The translations under genes and the position numbers were made by a program. The notes under the pieces were generated by a model, which searched no databases, was not told the origin of the DNA, and saw nothing but the letters and a program-made list of their open reading frames with translations. From contig FJOG01000075.1 in assembly GCA_900073065.1 (NCBI GenBank), forward strand, positions 137,639 to 164,667: 27,029 bases of DNA, in the 5' to 3' direction. The stretch comes from Phialocephala subalpina (taxonomy: Eukaryota; Ascomycota; Leotiomycetes; Helotiales; Mollisiaceae). Positions 1-8,619 of this stretch are shown piece by piece; the first letter of the stretch is position 1; every line of letters starts with the position of its first letter.

Positions 1-296
1 TTGATCTCGGGTATCTTGACTTCATCCTTCTTAACCTCAACCTTCTTGACCTCATCCTTCTCGACACCCTCCTCGATCTCATCCTCAGGCCAAACGAACG
101 GCTCCAGAACCGTCCTAGACTTTCTCTCGAATCGCAGCCACAAGAAAGGAACTTTCCTAAGCGGCGGAATCGCAATCTTCTCCCTAACGCGCCTAATAAT
201 CTTCCCCCTCGCAAAGACCTCAAGCGTATACCCCTCTCTCTCCTCCCTACCCACAAGCCTATTTTCTACCAGATTTTCAAAAGAACGGCCGCTCAT
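1..296 (-). CDS. Hypothetical protein, cut by window edge (5' part)
   Basis: An open minus-strand frame runs from an ATG at 296-294 to the window edge, giving about 98 residues. It begins MSGRSFENLVENRLVG and continues with a charged, basic segment (GKIIRRVREKIAIPP, then FLWLRFERKSRTVLEPFVWP). It ends in a Lys/Glu/Val low-complexity stretch in which the unit KKxEV repeats. The mix of hydrophobic and charged residues is protein-like, whereas the opposite strand gives a Ser/Thr/Leu-rich translation typical of an antisense shadow. I do not recognise the family. The start is uncertain: the same frame stays open upstream to about 415, but that part overlaps the antisense of the carbonic anhydrase fragment, so I take the ATG at 296. 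It could also be an internal exon. The 3' end lies outside the window. Confidence 0.5.
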   Translation of the reverse strand, partial: MSGRSFENLVENRLVGREEREGYTLEVFARGKIIRRVREKIAIPPLRKVPFLWLRFERKSRTVLEPFVWPEDEIEEGVEKDEVKKVEVKKDEVKIPEI

Positions 297-304
297 CGAC
301 TTCG

Positions 305-614
305 GAGCAATCGATCCTCTCCTCGCATCTGTTCTTGCTTCCGTCTCCGAAATCCCCTCACTTAGAAGCGTTACCTTGACAGGACCACTCGACTTCACAC
401 TTTTGCAATATCAGCTCACACTGTATACCGCTATAGGGGCTCTCTTACCACGCCTCCTTGCGGCGAAGAGATTAGCTGGATCATCGGCACAACGCCAGTG
501 CACATTGACGTCGACACTTACAAGAAGATAGAAAAGGCAGTCAAGTTCAATGCGCGGTACACTCAAGATGGGTTGGATCAGGTGAATTTGTTGGAAAACG
601 TTGTGGGGAATTGA
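305..614 (+). pseudogene. Alpha-carbonic anhydrase, C-terminal fragment with frameshift
   Basis: Two adjoining frames spell the end of a fungal alpha-carbonic anhydrase. Frame 1 gives DPLLASVLASVSEI and then VTLTGPLDFTLLQ up to about 407. Frame 3 takes over at 408 with ISAHTVYRYRGSLTTPPCGE, then EEISWIIG and VKFNARYTQDG, stopping at TGA 612-614. YxGSLTTPPC followed by a W is a hallmark of the alpha class; the Thr of that motif lies in the active-site wall that orients the zinc-bound water. The join needs one missing base near 406-408. The N-terminal half, which would hold the three zinc-binding histidines, is absent, because upstream of about 300 the plus strand no longer resembles the family and the minus-strand gene begins. 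The piece therefore cannot be a working enzyme and marks a breakpoint near position 300. An assembly error could mimic the frameshift but not the missing half. Confidence 0.75.
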
Positions 615-713
615 ACTTTGAGTAAAGGAGATGTGCCGGTCAACCGACCTGGAAAGCATTCAGGTTTTGATATTCCTAAGGGATCATTGTACTGAAGGCA
701 TCTTCTCCCGCAG

Positions 714-908
714 TTAGACGCCTTTGACGTCTTCCAGAACCACAACCTAGCGCAGTGCTAGCAGTTCCAAAAACCCCAGGACCCATGTCTCCTTTTCATC
801 GAGAACATCGCGGATATTAGCATTACTTGTTACGATGAAAAAGGTTATGTGGCTGAAAATGTCACTCGCCGCGTTAGGGCGCAACGCGCTAGACAGCCAC
901 AAGAGTGA
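714..908 (+). pseudogene. Decayed exon of unknown protein
   Basis: After a plausible acceptor (cttctcccgcag, ending at 713) one frame reads LDAFDVFQNHNLAQC, a TAG stop at 759-761, then QFQKPQDPCLLFIENIADIS and TCYDEKGYVAENVTRR, ending at TGA 906-908. The text on both sides of the TAG is coding-like and in the same frame, so a CAG or TGG codon mutated to TAG is a simple explanation. I do not recognise the family, and no upstream exon could be found. The alternative is chance: the segment is short (64 codons), and the opposite strand also has an open frame of 72 codons (747-965) that is less protein-like. Confidence 0.35.
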
Positions 909-1093
909 GAGGCCTTGGAAGGAGATGATAGGACTCCATGAGCTCGTTACTATTGAATATCTCAAAATAAAAGTCGAGAGAACATATTAATCCACAACCC
1001 GCAGTAAATACATGTAACAAATCATAAACCATAAGTCATAAACTTAAGTCCGAAAACCCAGAATTAAAAGCATCGAAGAGAGAGGCCCCGCAT

Positions 1094-1775
1094 TCACGCC
1101 TGCACAACAACCTTGACAGCCAGCGGCGCTTTACTCTCTAATACCTTTAGTCCGTCCAAACCTTTCAGAATCCCATTCGCTTTACTGGTAGAAATTTTGT
1201 TGTAATGCCCATCGACGATCTTCAAAGCCACCTTCTCCAAAAACCTTGTTGTCTAGTTTTCTACTAGCGTTCTTCAGCATCCCACCCATCCGTTCCCATC
1301 CCCGCTTCGTTTTCCATTACTGCGCTTTTATCTTGCTCGTGGAGGTTAATCTCCTCACGTGTCGGTCCGTCACCCGAGAAGCTCACTCTCAGGCTCCGCT
1401 TGCCTGTTCCTTTCAACATTCTGCTGGCATTGAGTGATTTAAGCAAGCGTCCTCGCTACTTCCTCTTGCTCGTCAGTGCTCAGGGAGAGCAATGCCTCTG
1501 AGATCCCCGTTATGAGTGACGCTGGAGGACCGGATACCAGCTCGGCTTTGGGTCTGGGGGAGGCAGATTGGGCTGATGAGTCTGATGGATGGGGTTCAGA
1601 AGAAGGGTCTGAGAAGTCGAGAAGTGAAGAGTTGGTGCTGACGCCGATGTCGATGTCGGTGCCGGCCCGGGCGTTCGTCTGAGGAATGTCTTCACTGGTG
1701 TGGCTGAGGGTGAGGCTATGGCCGAGAGTGAAGCTGGGGCCGAGGGCGAGACCGATGAGACGATCTTGGGTCGGA
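1094..1775 (-). pseudogene. Coding-like tail in shifted frames, downstream of the DUF1766 gene
   Basis: On the minus strand, protein-like text continues past the DUF1766 stop but in other frames. From about 1770 to 1439 one frame reads TSEDIPQTNARAGTDIDIG, PPASLITGISEALLSLSTDE and EQEEVARTLA, then stops at TAA 1439-1441. One frame over, the text resumes at once as KSLNASRMLKGTGKRS. Dropping one T from the run at 1440-1442 would join them as ARTLAKSLNASRML. A further piece between about 1236 and 1094 reads FLEKVALKIVDGHYNKISTS, ILKGLDGLKVLESKAPLAVK and ends VVVQA-stop. A possible intron (donor gtgagc, acceptor ctag, about 134 bases) would link it in frame to KRSLR. This is either the broken C-terminus of the upstream gene or the remains of a separate one. 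I do not recognise the family. Confidence 0.4.
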
Positions 1776-3347
1776 TGAGGTATCAACAACAGTACTGTTA
1801 GTGTTAGAGCCAGTGATGATATGTGTTGCACTAGGCCTCTTGGTTCTAGTACTTGACCTCGGCTTTGTCTCTTGTGGGGAAAGTGTGTCTTGTTGAAAGA
1901 TTCTTGATTCAAGTTGTGAAAGAAGCAGCTGTATCTTCTTGGCTAGATCCTGTACCAATACTTCTTCCGACGATGGCTCGGTTTTGAACGGGAGCTGCGT
2001 TCTGGGTACTGGTTCTGATTTAAAGATTTGTTCGGTCTTCGGTAATGGCTTTCTCTTGGGCGGCGGATCGCTCTTGGGATATTTCTCTGCTTTGGGGATG
2101 CGATTTTCCACTTGCGGGATTTGCTTGGGCAATGCTTTACTCTTGAGCGGCGGTGTCTTGTTAGGCGATGTCGGCTGCTCGATCCGTAGCAAGCCCACGC
2201 GCGTTGTCTCCTTAGGGGCCTCCAAGCGTCCTATCTTCGGCACGTATCCCAAGTCCGCCGGCCTCCCAACGAGGGTCGCCTTTTTAGCCAAAGACGCCTC
2301 ATAGCGCTCCAACAACTTTTCAGCAGTGACCACCTCTCCATCCTCATCCATCATCTTTATCACTTTCCTCCACCGCTTTTTCAGCGACCCTTCCGAATCA
2401 TACGGCTCGGCTCTTTTCATAAAATCTGCCCAATCACCCAGCACCTGCGCCGCTCGTTCTTTACTGATCTCGAACCACTCCCGGTGACTTATCCCACACC
2501 GCGGGGCCTTGCACATCCGCTCCCGGCGCCATTCCTTGATCAGCTCGTGGTGTGTGAGGGTCTCGACTCGCTGGGCGTGCGGGACACGGCGCACGCTAAA
2601 CAGTAGGTTCGGTTTATAATCGCACTTCGACCAATCTTCGAGACGGCGCGAGACGGAGCTTGCGGTCCAGCCGATTTTGACGTGGCCCGGAGAAGAGGCC
2701 CGGTCGAAGATATAAAGCGAGCCGGTCTCGAAGTCTCGGTCTTCAAGGTCATCGATGATTTTCCAGGAGACAGAGTCGCTGCGGCGGGGGTTTGCTACAT
2801 GTGGACGGAACTCGGATAGAGGTTCCTGAGAGATTGGCGTGGGTCGGGTTGAGGTGGAGTTTGTGGAGATATTGGCTTCGCGAGGGCGGAGTTTGTAGCG
2901 TAGTTGGCTTCCAAAGGGCTGAAATATGGGTTCGGTAGCAGTTGAAGATCTCGGCGGGCTGTATTGGTAGGATGATGAGCGCGAGGCGGGTTTGGAGGGT
3001 GTTGCATTGATACCAAAGGACGTTCGGGCGTGTCTCCGGATCTCATCTTGCCATCGCCGGGCTAGTGGCATCAAAAGGCCCACGTCCTCTATGCGGTCTC
3101 GATGTTGAGCACGACCGAATCTGCAACAATTGCACTGAGCATACTCTTGAAGTAGATCGAGACTGACAGCCCCACTTGGGATTTCAATGATAGTTTTATG
3201 AAGCGCGATCGCCCGCCTGTTGTCGCTCTTTTGGCAAAGACATTTGCATCTTGCGCCCTCCCGCGTGAAAAATATGCATCGGCTTTGCTCTGAGGGATCA
3301 AGTTCGTGGAATGGGATGAAGAAGGATACGCCTGGATTGAAAGCCAT
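1716..3347 (-). CDS. DUF1766 / T5orf172-domain (GIY-YIG-like) protein
   Basis: Intronless frame of 543 residues from the ATG at 3347-3345; the frame is open a few codons further upstream, but this is the first ATG. The N-terminal 100 residues hold several Cys and His (CIFFTREGARCKCLCQK, then AQCNCCRFGRAQHRDR), possibly a metal-binding region. A Ser/Pro/Thr-rich stretch follows. The centre (about residues 215-310) carries the DUF1766/T5orf172 signature: GSLYIFDRASSPGHVKIGWT, a run of Arg and Leu, then HxELI, a Cys pair (MCKAPRCG) and HREWFEI. That domain belongs to the GIY-YIG nuclease-like superfamily; in fungi its role is unknown and catalysis is unproven. The C-terminal third is a Lys/Pro/Glu-rich linker with repeated PKxxPxPK units and a short helix (DLAKKIQLLLSQLESRI). 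It ends in a low-complexity tail whose stop lies where coding-like text moves to other frames, so the true C-terminus is uncertain. Confidence 0.75.
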   Translation of the reverse strand: MAFNPGVSFFIPFHELDPSEQSRCIFFTREGARCKCLCQKSDNRRAIALHKTIIEIPSGAVSLDLLQEYAQCNCCRFGRAQHRDRIEDVGLLMPLARRWQDEIRRHARTSFGINATPSKPASRSSSYQYSPPRSSTATEPIFQPFGSQLRYKLRPREANISTNSTSTRPTPISQEPLSEFRPHVANPRRSDSVSWKIIDDLEDRDFETGSLYIFDRASSPGHVKIGWTASSVSRRLEDWSKCDYKPNLLFSVRRVPHAQRVETLTHHELIKEWRRERMCKAPRCGISHREWFEISKERAAQVLGDWADFMKRAEPYDSEGSLKKRWRKVIKMMDEDGEVVTAEKLLERYEASLAKKATLVGRPADLGYVPKIGRLEAPKETTRVGLLRIEQPTSPNKTPPLKSKALPKQIPQVENRIPKAEKYPKSDPPPKRKPLPKTEQIFKSEPVPRTQLPFKTEPSSEEVLVQDLAKKIQLLLSQLESRIFQQDTLSPQETKPRSSTRTKRPSATHIITGSNTNSTVVDTSSDPRSSHRSRPRPQLHSRP

Positions 3348-4180
3348 TTCCGGGGGTGCCAACTACGGCCGCTGGCTTGGTTCGCTGAGAGGAGGGACGT
3401 GGTGCAACAGGTTTATATGTACTATAGGCAATCAATCCACCGCGCCTGGCCCTGGCCTGGCTGGCTGGCTACGCAGAGAGACGGGAGGAACTACTCCATA
3501 TGTCCTGCCCCGCCCTATTTACAGTAACGAGTAAGTTCGTGAGGGCATTTTAGCGCGAGGCGTTCTCGCATTCTCGCGTTTTCGCGTTCCCGAGTTTCCC
3601 GATTGAGTTGTGCAGCCGTAGGCAGCAGGCCAACAGCAGGGATTTTTGACTTTGGCGCGGGTGGGCTGACCGATAAGGGGACACTCAGCTCGTCGCGTCA
3701 CGCGTTGGAGATTTGTCTTTAGCCAGGTATTCTTTTGCTGGACCCACTATACAGAATCGTTCGAACTGATAGCAATGGCAGCGTTATTCCTAGCCCAGAA
3801 CTCATTTATAGACCGATATATAAGCAATAGTAAAACTTTATATTGTAGAGGGAAGCTCACAATAGGTAAGGGACCCCTCTAAAAGAAAGTACGTGAACCA
3901 AAACAACACCAAAAAAACAGCTCAACAAGGGACAAGTCGCTAATACGACCAAAACAACGCGTACAAATCACTCAACCATACGAGTTATGTGTCAGAAAAG
4001 AGGCTTGTTGTTTCTATTAAGTTTGTTTACGTGTTTATATCCCTCATGTCACGTGCGGTGCTAGTTCATTTTCGGTTAGCACTCTAAGAACGTCTAACGT
4101 TCCTAGAGGCCTTAGCTGCTTCAGGCACTCACAACCTTACAATAGCACAACTATTATGAAAATAAGAGAAAATGAAATCC
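3348..4180. other. Gene-free interval upstream of the DUF1766 gene
   Basis: No convincing coding sequence on either strand. The first 250 bases overlap short plus-strand frames antisense to the start of the DUF1766 gene, rich in Trp/Arg/Gly and not protein-like. This part should contain the promoter and 5' leader of that gene. Around 3550-3595 there is a short CpG-rich repetitive run in which tctcgc/ttcgcg motifs recur. From about 3740 the sequence becomes A-rich with many stops in all frames. Confidence 0.5.
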
Positions 4181-4305
4181 CCCTACTATAATATTATACT
4201 TTATTATGGAATTGCGTCGTTATTAATAAATATTTAATTTAAAATTCTTTATATTTATTTTATATAAAATTTATTGAAAATATAAGTAAATATTAAGTAT
4301 TACAT
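4181..4305. repeat. Short AT-rich block, RIP-like
   Basis: About 125 bases almost wholly of A and T, dominated by TA and TAA steps, with sharply fewer G and C than on either side. This is the composition left when repeat-induced point mutation converts C to T on both strands of an old repeat. No element can be recognised inside it. Confidence 0.55.
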
Positions 4306-5610
4306 GGACTTTTGGTGTAAAACAGGGGTATCCCGGATTACTAAGCACACATACTGTATATTGTATTTCCCCTTGAATTTGGAGTAGACGCGTTGGCGAC
4401 GGCTAGTGAAGCTGCTACTCACAGGGTATTGCTCCTTGCGGGCGGGCTCACGTTCAATTCTTGCACCCTGCCCATGCGCCTCATGTCACTGCTGTCAGCC
4501 TCGGTGCCTGCGATGGGCGCAGGAATAGGACGTGGTCCAGTGGAAACACTCTCCATGTCGAGTCCCATGACTAAGTACAAGAGACAGCAACGGCTAAGTA
4601 GAGCAAGTCTAAGGACGAAGAAAAGATAATAGAAAACGGACAATGTAACATCCAAAGGTTATAAGTTTGACTGAGTAAGTCTGAGGGGGAAGGCTTACCA
4701 CTACTTAAAATACATGCGCAGTGCGAAGTAAGTGGGGGCACTATCGTTACCACTCCCTTAGAAGGACAGGCTGGCAGCGGGGAACGATTACCCGGCTGCT
4801 GTGATGACTGCGGGCAATGCAAGCCACTGCATTGAAATCGCTTCCCCGAAGCAATTCCCCGAGAGTCCCCAGCGCCTTTTTAGTGGCCGATGTAACGAAG
4901 CAGGTATCTCGAACAAGCAGGTGTCGAAATTGTTGCTTCTGCGGCATATTAGCCGGATGCCGGAACGGTCCGCCTTTGGCGGCCAGAACCGAGACCTTCA
5001 ATATAGACATAGCCATTTACCGCGCATTGAAACTCATGGGGTAAATATACACGACTATGTGCTCGTGCAGGTGTGACGACTGATTATGGCACGAGGGGTT
5101 GTCGATAAGGATCGTACCCCGCTCTGTTCCGACCACATTCTATTCTTAGCGAATGACATATTAGCAACCCCTCTTTGTACTCTGCTCGATTTCTTGTTGA
5201 CATCATCAAATCTCCACAACAGGCAAGATAAATCCGGGAAATCGTCTCAAGAAACAAATATGCAGTCTTTTCAATAACGCACACAAGATTGACGGCGGTG
5301 GCACAGGCCAATAAGCATAAGATCTCAACACCCAAACTGGTTTAGTGGTCAGCCTCCCCTCTGCAATACTACCCTAATCCTGACCACTCTCGGGAGGGTC
5401 ACATAAGCTGTGGGGAAATATCCACTACTACCCCAGATGGCGCCCATGTACGTCGGCCATTTAGCCAGGGTATAAGATACATATCTTCGCTTCACCGTTC
5501 AAAAACACGAACTTAGCAAAACTCTAATTCGATGCCTCCCAGCATTTCTCACCATATTGCATTTAGCCCAACTAGATTCAATATGCATATGCAAGTACGT
5601 ATAATTATGT
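4306..5610. other. Gene-poor interval, no supported gene
   Basis: Composition returns to normal, but every frame is broken into pieces of under 95 codons and none has a recognisable domain. The most protein-like stretch is a plus-strand frame from about 4672 to 4845 without an ATG near its start. It reads QCEVSGGTIVTTPLEGQ, a short linker, then GCCDDCGQCKPLH-stop, with a CC-x2-C-x2-C cluster. It could be the end of a zinc-binding protein or chance. Minus-strand frames at 4747-5016 and 5084-5335 are open but featureless. The interval may hold an unrecognised transposon relic. Confidence 0.35.
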
Positions 5611-5628
5611 AAGATGACATGTCATCTT
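5611..5628. promoter_or_regulatory. 18-base perfect palindrome upstream of the tyrosinase
   Basis: AAGATGACATGTCATCTT equals its own reverse complement over all 18 bases. It lies 178 bases before the tyrosinase ATG and about 80 bases before a TATA-like box. A perfect dyad with a TGACATGTCA core, in the expected promoter window, suggests a site for a dimeric transcription factor such as a bZIP or zinc-cluster protein. The sequence shows only the symmetry; binding is inferred. Confidence 0.5.
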
Positions 5629-5708
5629 CGACACATTGTGCGTTCTTTTGGGTGATGTTTTGTCATCGCGGCGAATCGACAATGGAGACTTGGGAGGTGT
5701 TGGCAGCC

Positions 5709-5716
5709 TATAAGTA
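5709..5716 (+). promoter_or_regulatory. TATA-like box of the tyrosinase gene
   Basis: TATAAGTA lies 90 bases before the ATG at 5806, followed by a CT-rich leader (cctcatacttcctcatttc). Position and sequence fit a fungal core promoter, but a match this short is only suggestive. Confidence 0.4.
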
Positions 5717-5805
5717 GTCATCTGCTATGGCTTCTTTGCTAGCCATTCCTCAAATTAATTCCCTCATACTTCCTCATTTCAAAGGTACATTTTAAACCGA
5801 ACACC

Positions 5806-7165
5806 ATGAAACAAATCATCCTATCATTCCTCCTCTACGTGATAGGTAGTTGGGCAGCCGGGTGCGGGGAACCCAGAGTCCGAAAAGAGTGGTAGGTAAC
5901 CATGCTTGCCCTTGATCTTCCCGATTCGGTAATATATATTAATTATTCTGAACTGAAATAGGCGTGCACTCAGCCCTTCTGAGAAATCAGCCTATATTTC
6001 AGCAGTCAACTGTCTTTGGACCCTCCCCGCAAAAGGAAGTGCTGTCTTCCCCGTGGAAACCAGACACGATGATTTTGCTGCCATGCATGTCAATGCGACC
6101 GGACCTGCAGCTTTTAACAGTCAAGGGGGTATGTAGGCAGTCAATAGTGATTTATAAATGGCAAGTCGCTCACCTTATCAGACTTAATCGGACTGCTCGG
6201 TCCGGGCATCCATCAAGTCGGCGTCTTTTTGCCTTGGCACAGGTCTGTCTATCTATCATCATTCGAAAACCCTCGCTTTCCAAAGCTAAAGGTGAGTCTA
6301 GATATTTGCTCTGGGTATATGAAACCGCCCTCAAAGAAGAATGCGGCTACCAAGGCGCCCAGCCATACTGGGACTGGTCACTCGACGTTCCCGAAAACGG
6401 CGGAGCCCAATTCAACGCCTCGCCCATCTTCGACCCTGTCACCGGATTCGGCGGTAATGGAGCTAACGGCTCAGTGCCCGTTACTATTCCTCCCGGGACG
6501 ACCTTTCCTACAGGCCTCGCGGGAACACCTCTCGGGAGCTGCATTGACGACGGGCCTTTCGCGAATAAGTTGCTCGTTCTTGACCCGGGACCGCCGCCTG
6601 ATGGTATTCTAACGGCAGGAACGGGCAGATGCTTGAAGCGGAATTTTCAACCGGGGCTCGTTGACGGAGCACTGGCTTGGAATGCGAATGTAGAGCTGGT
6701 TCTGAATTTGACGGCGTATGTTAACTTTACTCGTGGCTTTGATGCGCTTACTGGGAGTGGCATTCCATCTGGGCCGGGGATCCATGGCGGAGGGCATATT
6801 GGCGTTGGAGGCGAGGTATGTGACTATATACTGCATTAATATTCCCTTGGTTCACAAAGCTAACTTTTTTTCGCGCATAATAGATGGCCAATGTGTGGTC
6901 AAGCATCAATGACCCTTTGTTCTATCTTCATCATGGAAATCTGGACCGCATTTGGGCATTATGGCAGAAGAAATCACCGGAGAATATCTATGCACATGGT
7001 GGGCCCATTTATCCAAATGGTACGGGTGTGACGACTCTCGATTCTCTGATGTATATGAGCGAATTTGTGGCCCCTTCTTTGCCAATTCGTACAGTACAGG
7101 ACACGCTCAATCGGAACGGTGAAGGTTTTTTGTGTTATGTGTACGAAGAGGTTTATGGGCTCTGA
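5806..7165 (+). CDS. Secreted tyrosinase (copper type-3 oxidase), 5 exons
   Basis: Hand-spliced exons 5806-5891, 5962-6128, 6182-6242, 6302-6815 and 6884-7165 give 369 residues with all junctions in frame and GT..AG introns of 70, 53, 59 and 68 bases. A signal peptide is visible (MKQIILSFLLYVIGSWAAGC). The mature start (CGEPRVRKEWRALS) fits the family. Copper A ligands are H71 (AMHVNAT), H95 (PGIHQVG) and H104 (LPWHRY); copper B ligands are H266 and H270 (GIHGGGH) and one of the pair H292/H293 (DPLFYLHHGNLDRIW). ECGYQGAQPYWDW between the sites is the usual signature. Such enzymes oxidise monophenols or diphenols to quinones. The protein ends about 75 residues after copper B with a LCYVY motif, so it belongs to the short secreted fungal tyrosinases without the C-terminal lid domain of long ones. 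N-glycosylation motifs occur at NAT, NGS, NLT and NFT. The real substrate, phenol or catechol, cannot be read from sequence. Confidence 0.92.
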
Positions 7166-7214
7166 CTACTATAAGCAAAATTTCGCAGGGAAGTGTAATG
7201 TAAAAGACCAATAG

Positions 7215-7860
7215 TTGTCTCGACATGTCCATTAGTTATTATTAACAAAATTAGTCCTATACCCCGGTCAAGTAAATATATACTAATTAAATTTCAATTT
7301 TTAATAAATTTAAATTCTAATAATTAATTTATAAGCTTTTTTATAATATTAATTATTTTTTAATAAAAAATATTAAATTTATTAATTAAAAATAATTTTA
7401 TTACGTTTTTTTATTTTTTATAACGATTTTATTATTATTTTTATAATAATTAATTAAAATTATAAATTATTTAAATAATAATTATATAATAAATTATAAA
7501 AACTTTAAAATTATATTTGGATTATAATATTAAATCAAAATAAAAATTAAAACTTATTTATAAGGCTTATAAAGTATTTAATAATAATAAAAGTAATAAA
7601 ATCGTTTTTAATTATAAATTTATTAATATTTATAAAATATTATATAAAGTTTTATATATGAAATTTGAATTTTTATTATATATATTAATATAAGAAAAAT
7701 ATTTAAAATATTTAAAATTGATTTAAATATAATTAATATTAATTTTATTTAATTAATTTGAATAGGGGGGGATATTTTAATAAAATAAAATAATTTTTCA
7801 CATTGGTATGCGCCGATAATAAGTATATGCTTTTAATTAATATATCTTTATGCGTTGGTC
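7215..7860. repeat. Long AT-rich block, RIP-like
   Basis: Starting soon after the tyrosinase stop, about 500-600 bases consist almost only of A and T (densest 7275-7770), with TTAATTAA/TATAAT-type runs and stops in all frames. G and C return at about 7800. I read it as an ancient repeat destroyed by RIP. No terminal repeats can be recognised. Confidence 0.65.
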
Positions 7861-8619
7861 AACTTGTCAATGCAAACGAATGGCATTTTCCACCGCTTTA
7901 CCCTAATATATCGGCTCTCTCCGCACGCCACAGCGATCTCGGGGCGTCCTTCAAGTGAGGGTAGTCTTGGTCGTTATTGATATACCACAAAAGGAAACCC
8001 GCGAGACCGAAATTTTCTTCACATCAACCGAGTTCCTTTAACACGAGACTCGTATTAGCGTCGCACCTCTGGTTCGTCTTCTGGAGGTCGTCTACAAACA
8101 TCAGATGCTGAAGTTGGTTGAATTACAAGCCAGGCAGACGGCGGCCTAATTGCGAGCGATTGCGCCAGACGAAGATTAGTACTGAGGAAGCTGAGAGCGG
8201 TGTTAAAGTTGAAAACGTGTGGAAGTACCTATTATATTTGGTAGTCCGTACTTTTTCTCCCCCCTCTTTTTCTTTTATAATTTTGACCAAGCCCTGATCT
8301 TATCCAGACGGCAACGACGAAGGCACCACCTCATTTACATAGATTTGTAATATCACTGACCGTTCCTTACGCCCGGATAAGAGATGGGCTCCGTTTGCTA
8401 TTGCATTTCCTACCCACACTTAGCAACTCTCAGAGAGCTTCTGCTGCATATTGCTCAAGCGAAGCAGAAACAGCCTGTAAAACTACACAATGAACCATTT
8501 GCAAAATCACAATGGTTTCCAAGTCATCCCCGAGTATCCTGCCCCTTTAAGCCAATCTCCCTTCAACTGCCCAAAAAGCCCATTCTTGGGTTCCTTCCGC
8601 CTCCGACATTGATGTATCA
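7861..8619. other. Interval without a supported gene
   Basis: Normal base composition, no recognisable gene. At 8050-8220 two plus-strand frames look faintly coding. One reads VAPLVRLLEVVYKHQMLKLV, ELQARQTAA-stop, then LRAIAPDED-stop; the other runs ITSQADGGLIASDCARRRLV. They may be scraps of a decayed element. The plus-strand frame from 8384 to 8743 runs antisense into the coiled-coil relic and is not convincing. Confidence 0.35.

Noticed and set aside
1..531. 176-codon plus-strand frame at the window start as one protein
   Set aside because: Its first 300 bases are the antisense of a more protein-like minus-strand frame (Ser/Thr/Leu-rich shadow). Only the last part, from about 305, resembles a known family (carbonic anhydrase) and is treated separately.
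411..659. Minus-strand 82-codon frame
   Set aside because: Exact antisense of the carbonic anhydrase fragment, which carries the recognisable YxGSLTTPPC motif on the plus strand.
3220..3534. Plus-strand frames antisense to the start of the DUF1766 gene
   Set aside because: Trp/Gly/Arg-rich with no domain; they overlap a clear coding region on the other strand.
4801..5076. Plus-strand 91-codon frame and its minus-strand partner at 4747-5016
   Set aside because: Neither has a domain, a signal peptide or clear codon-level sense; the strand cannot be chosen.
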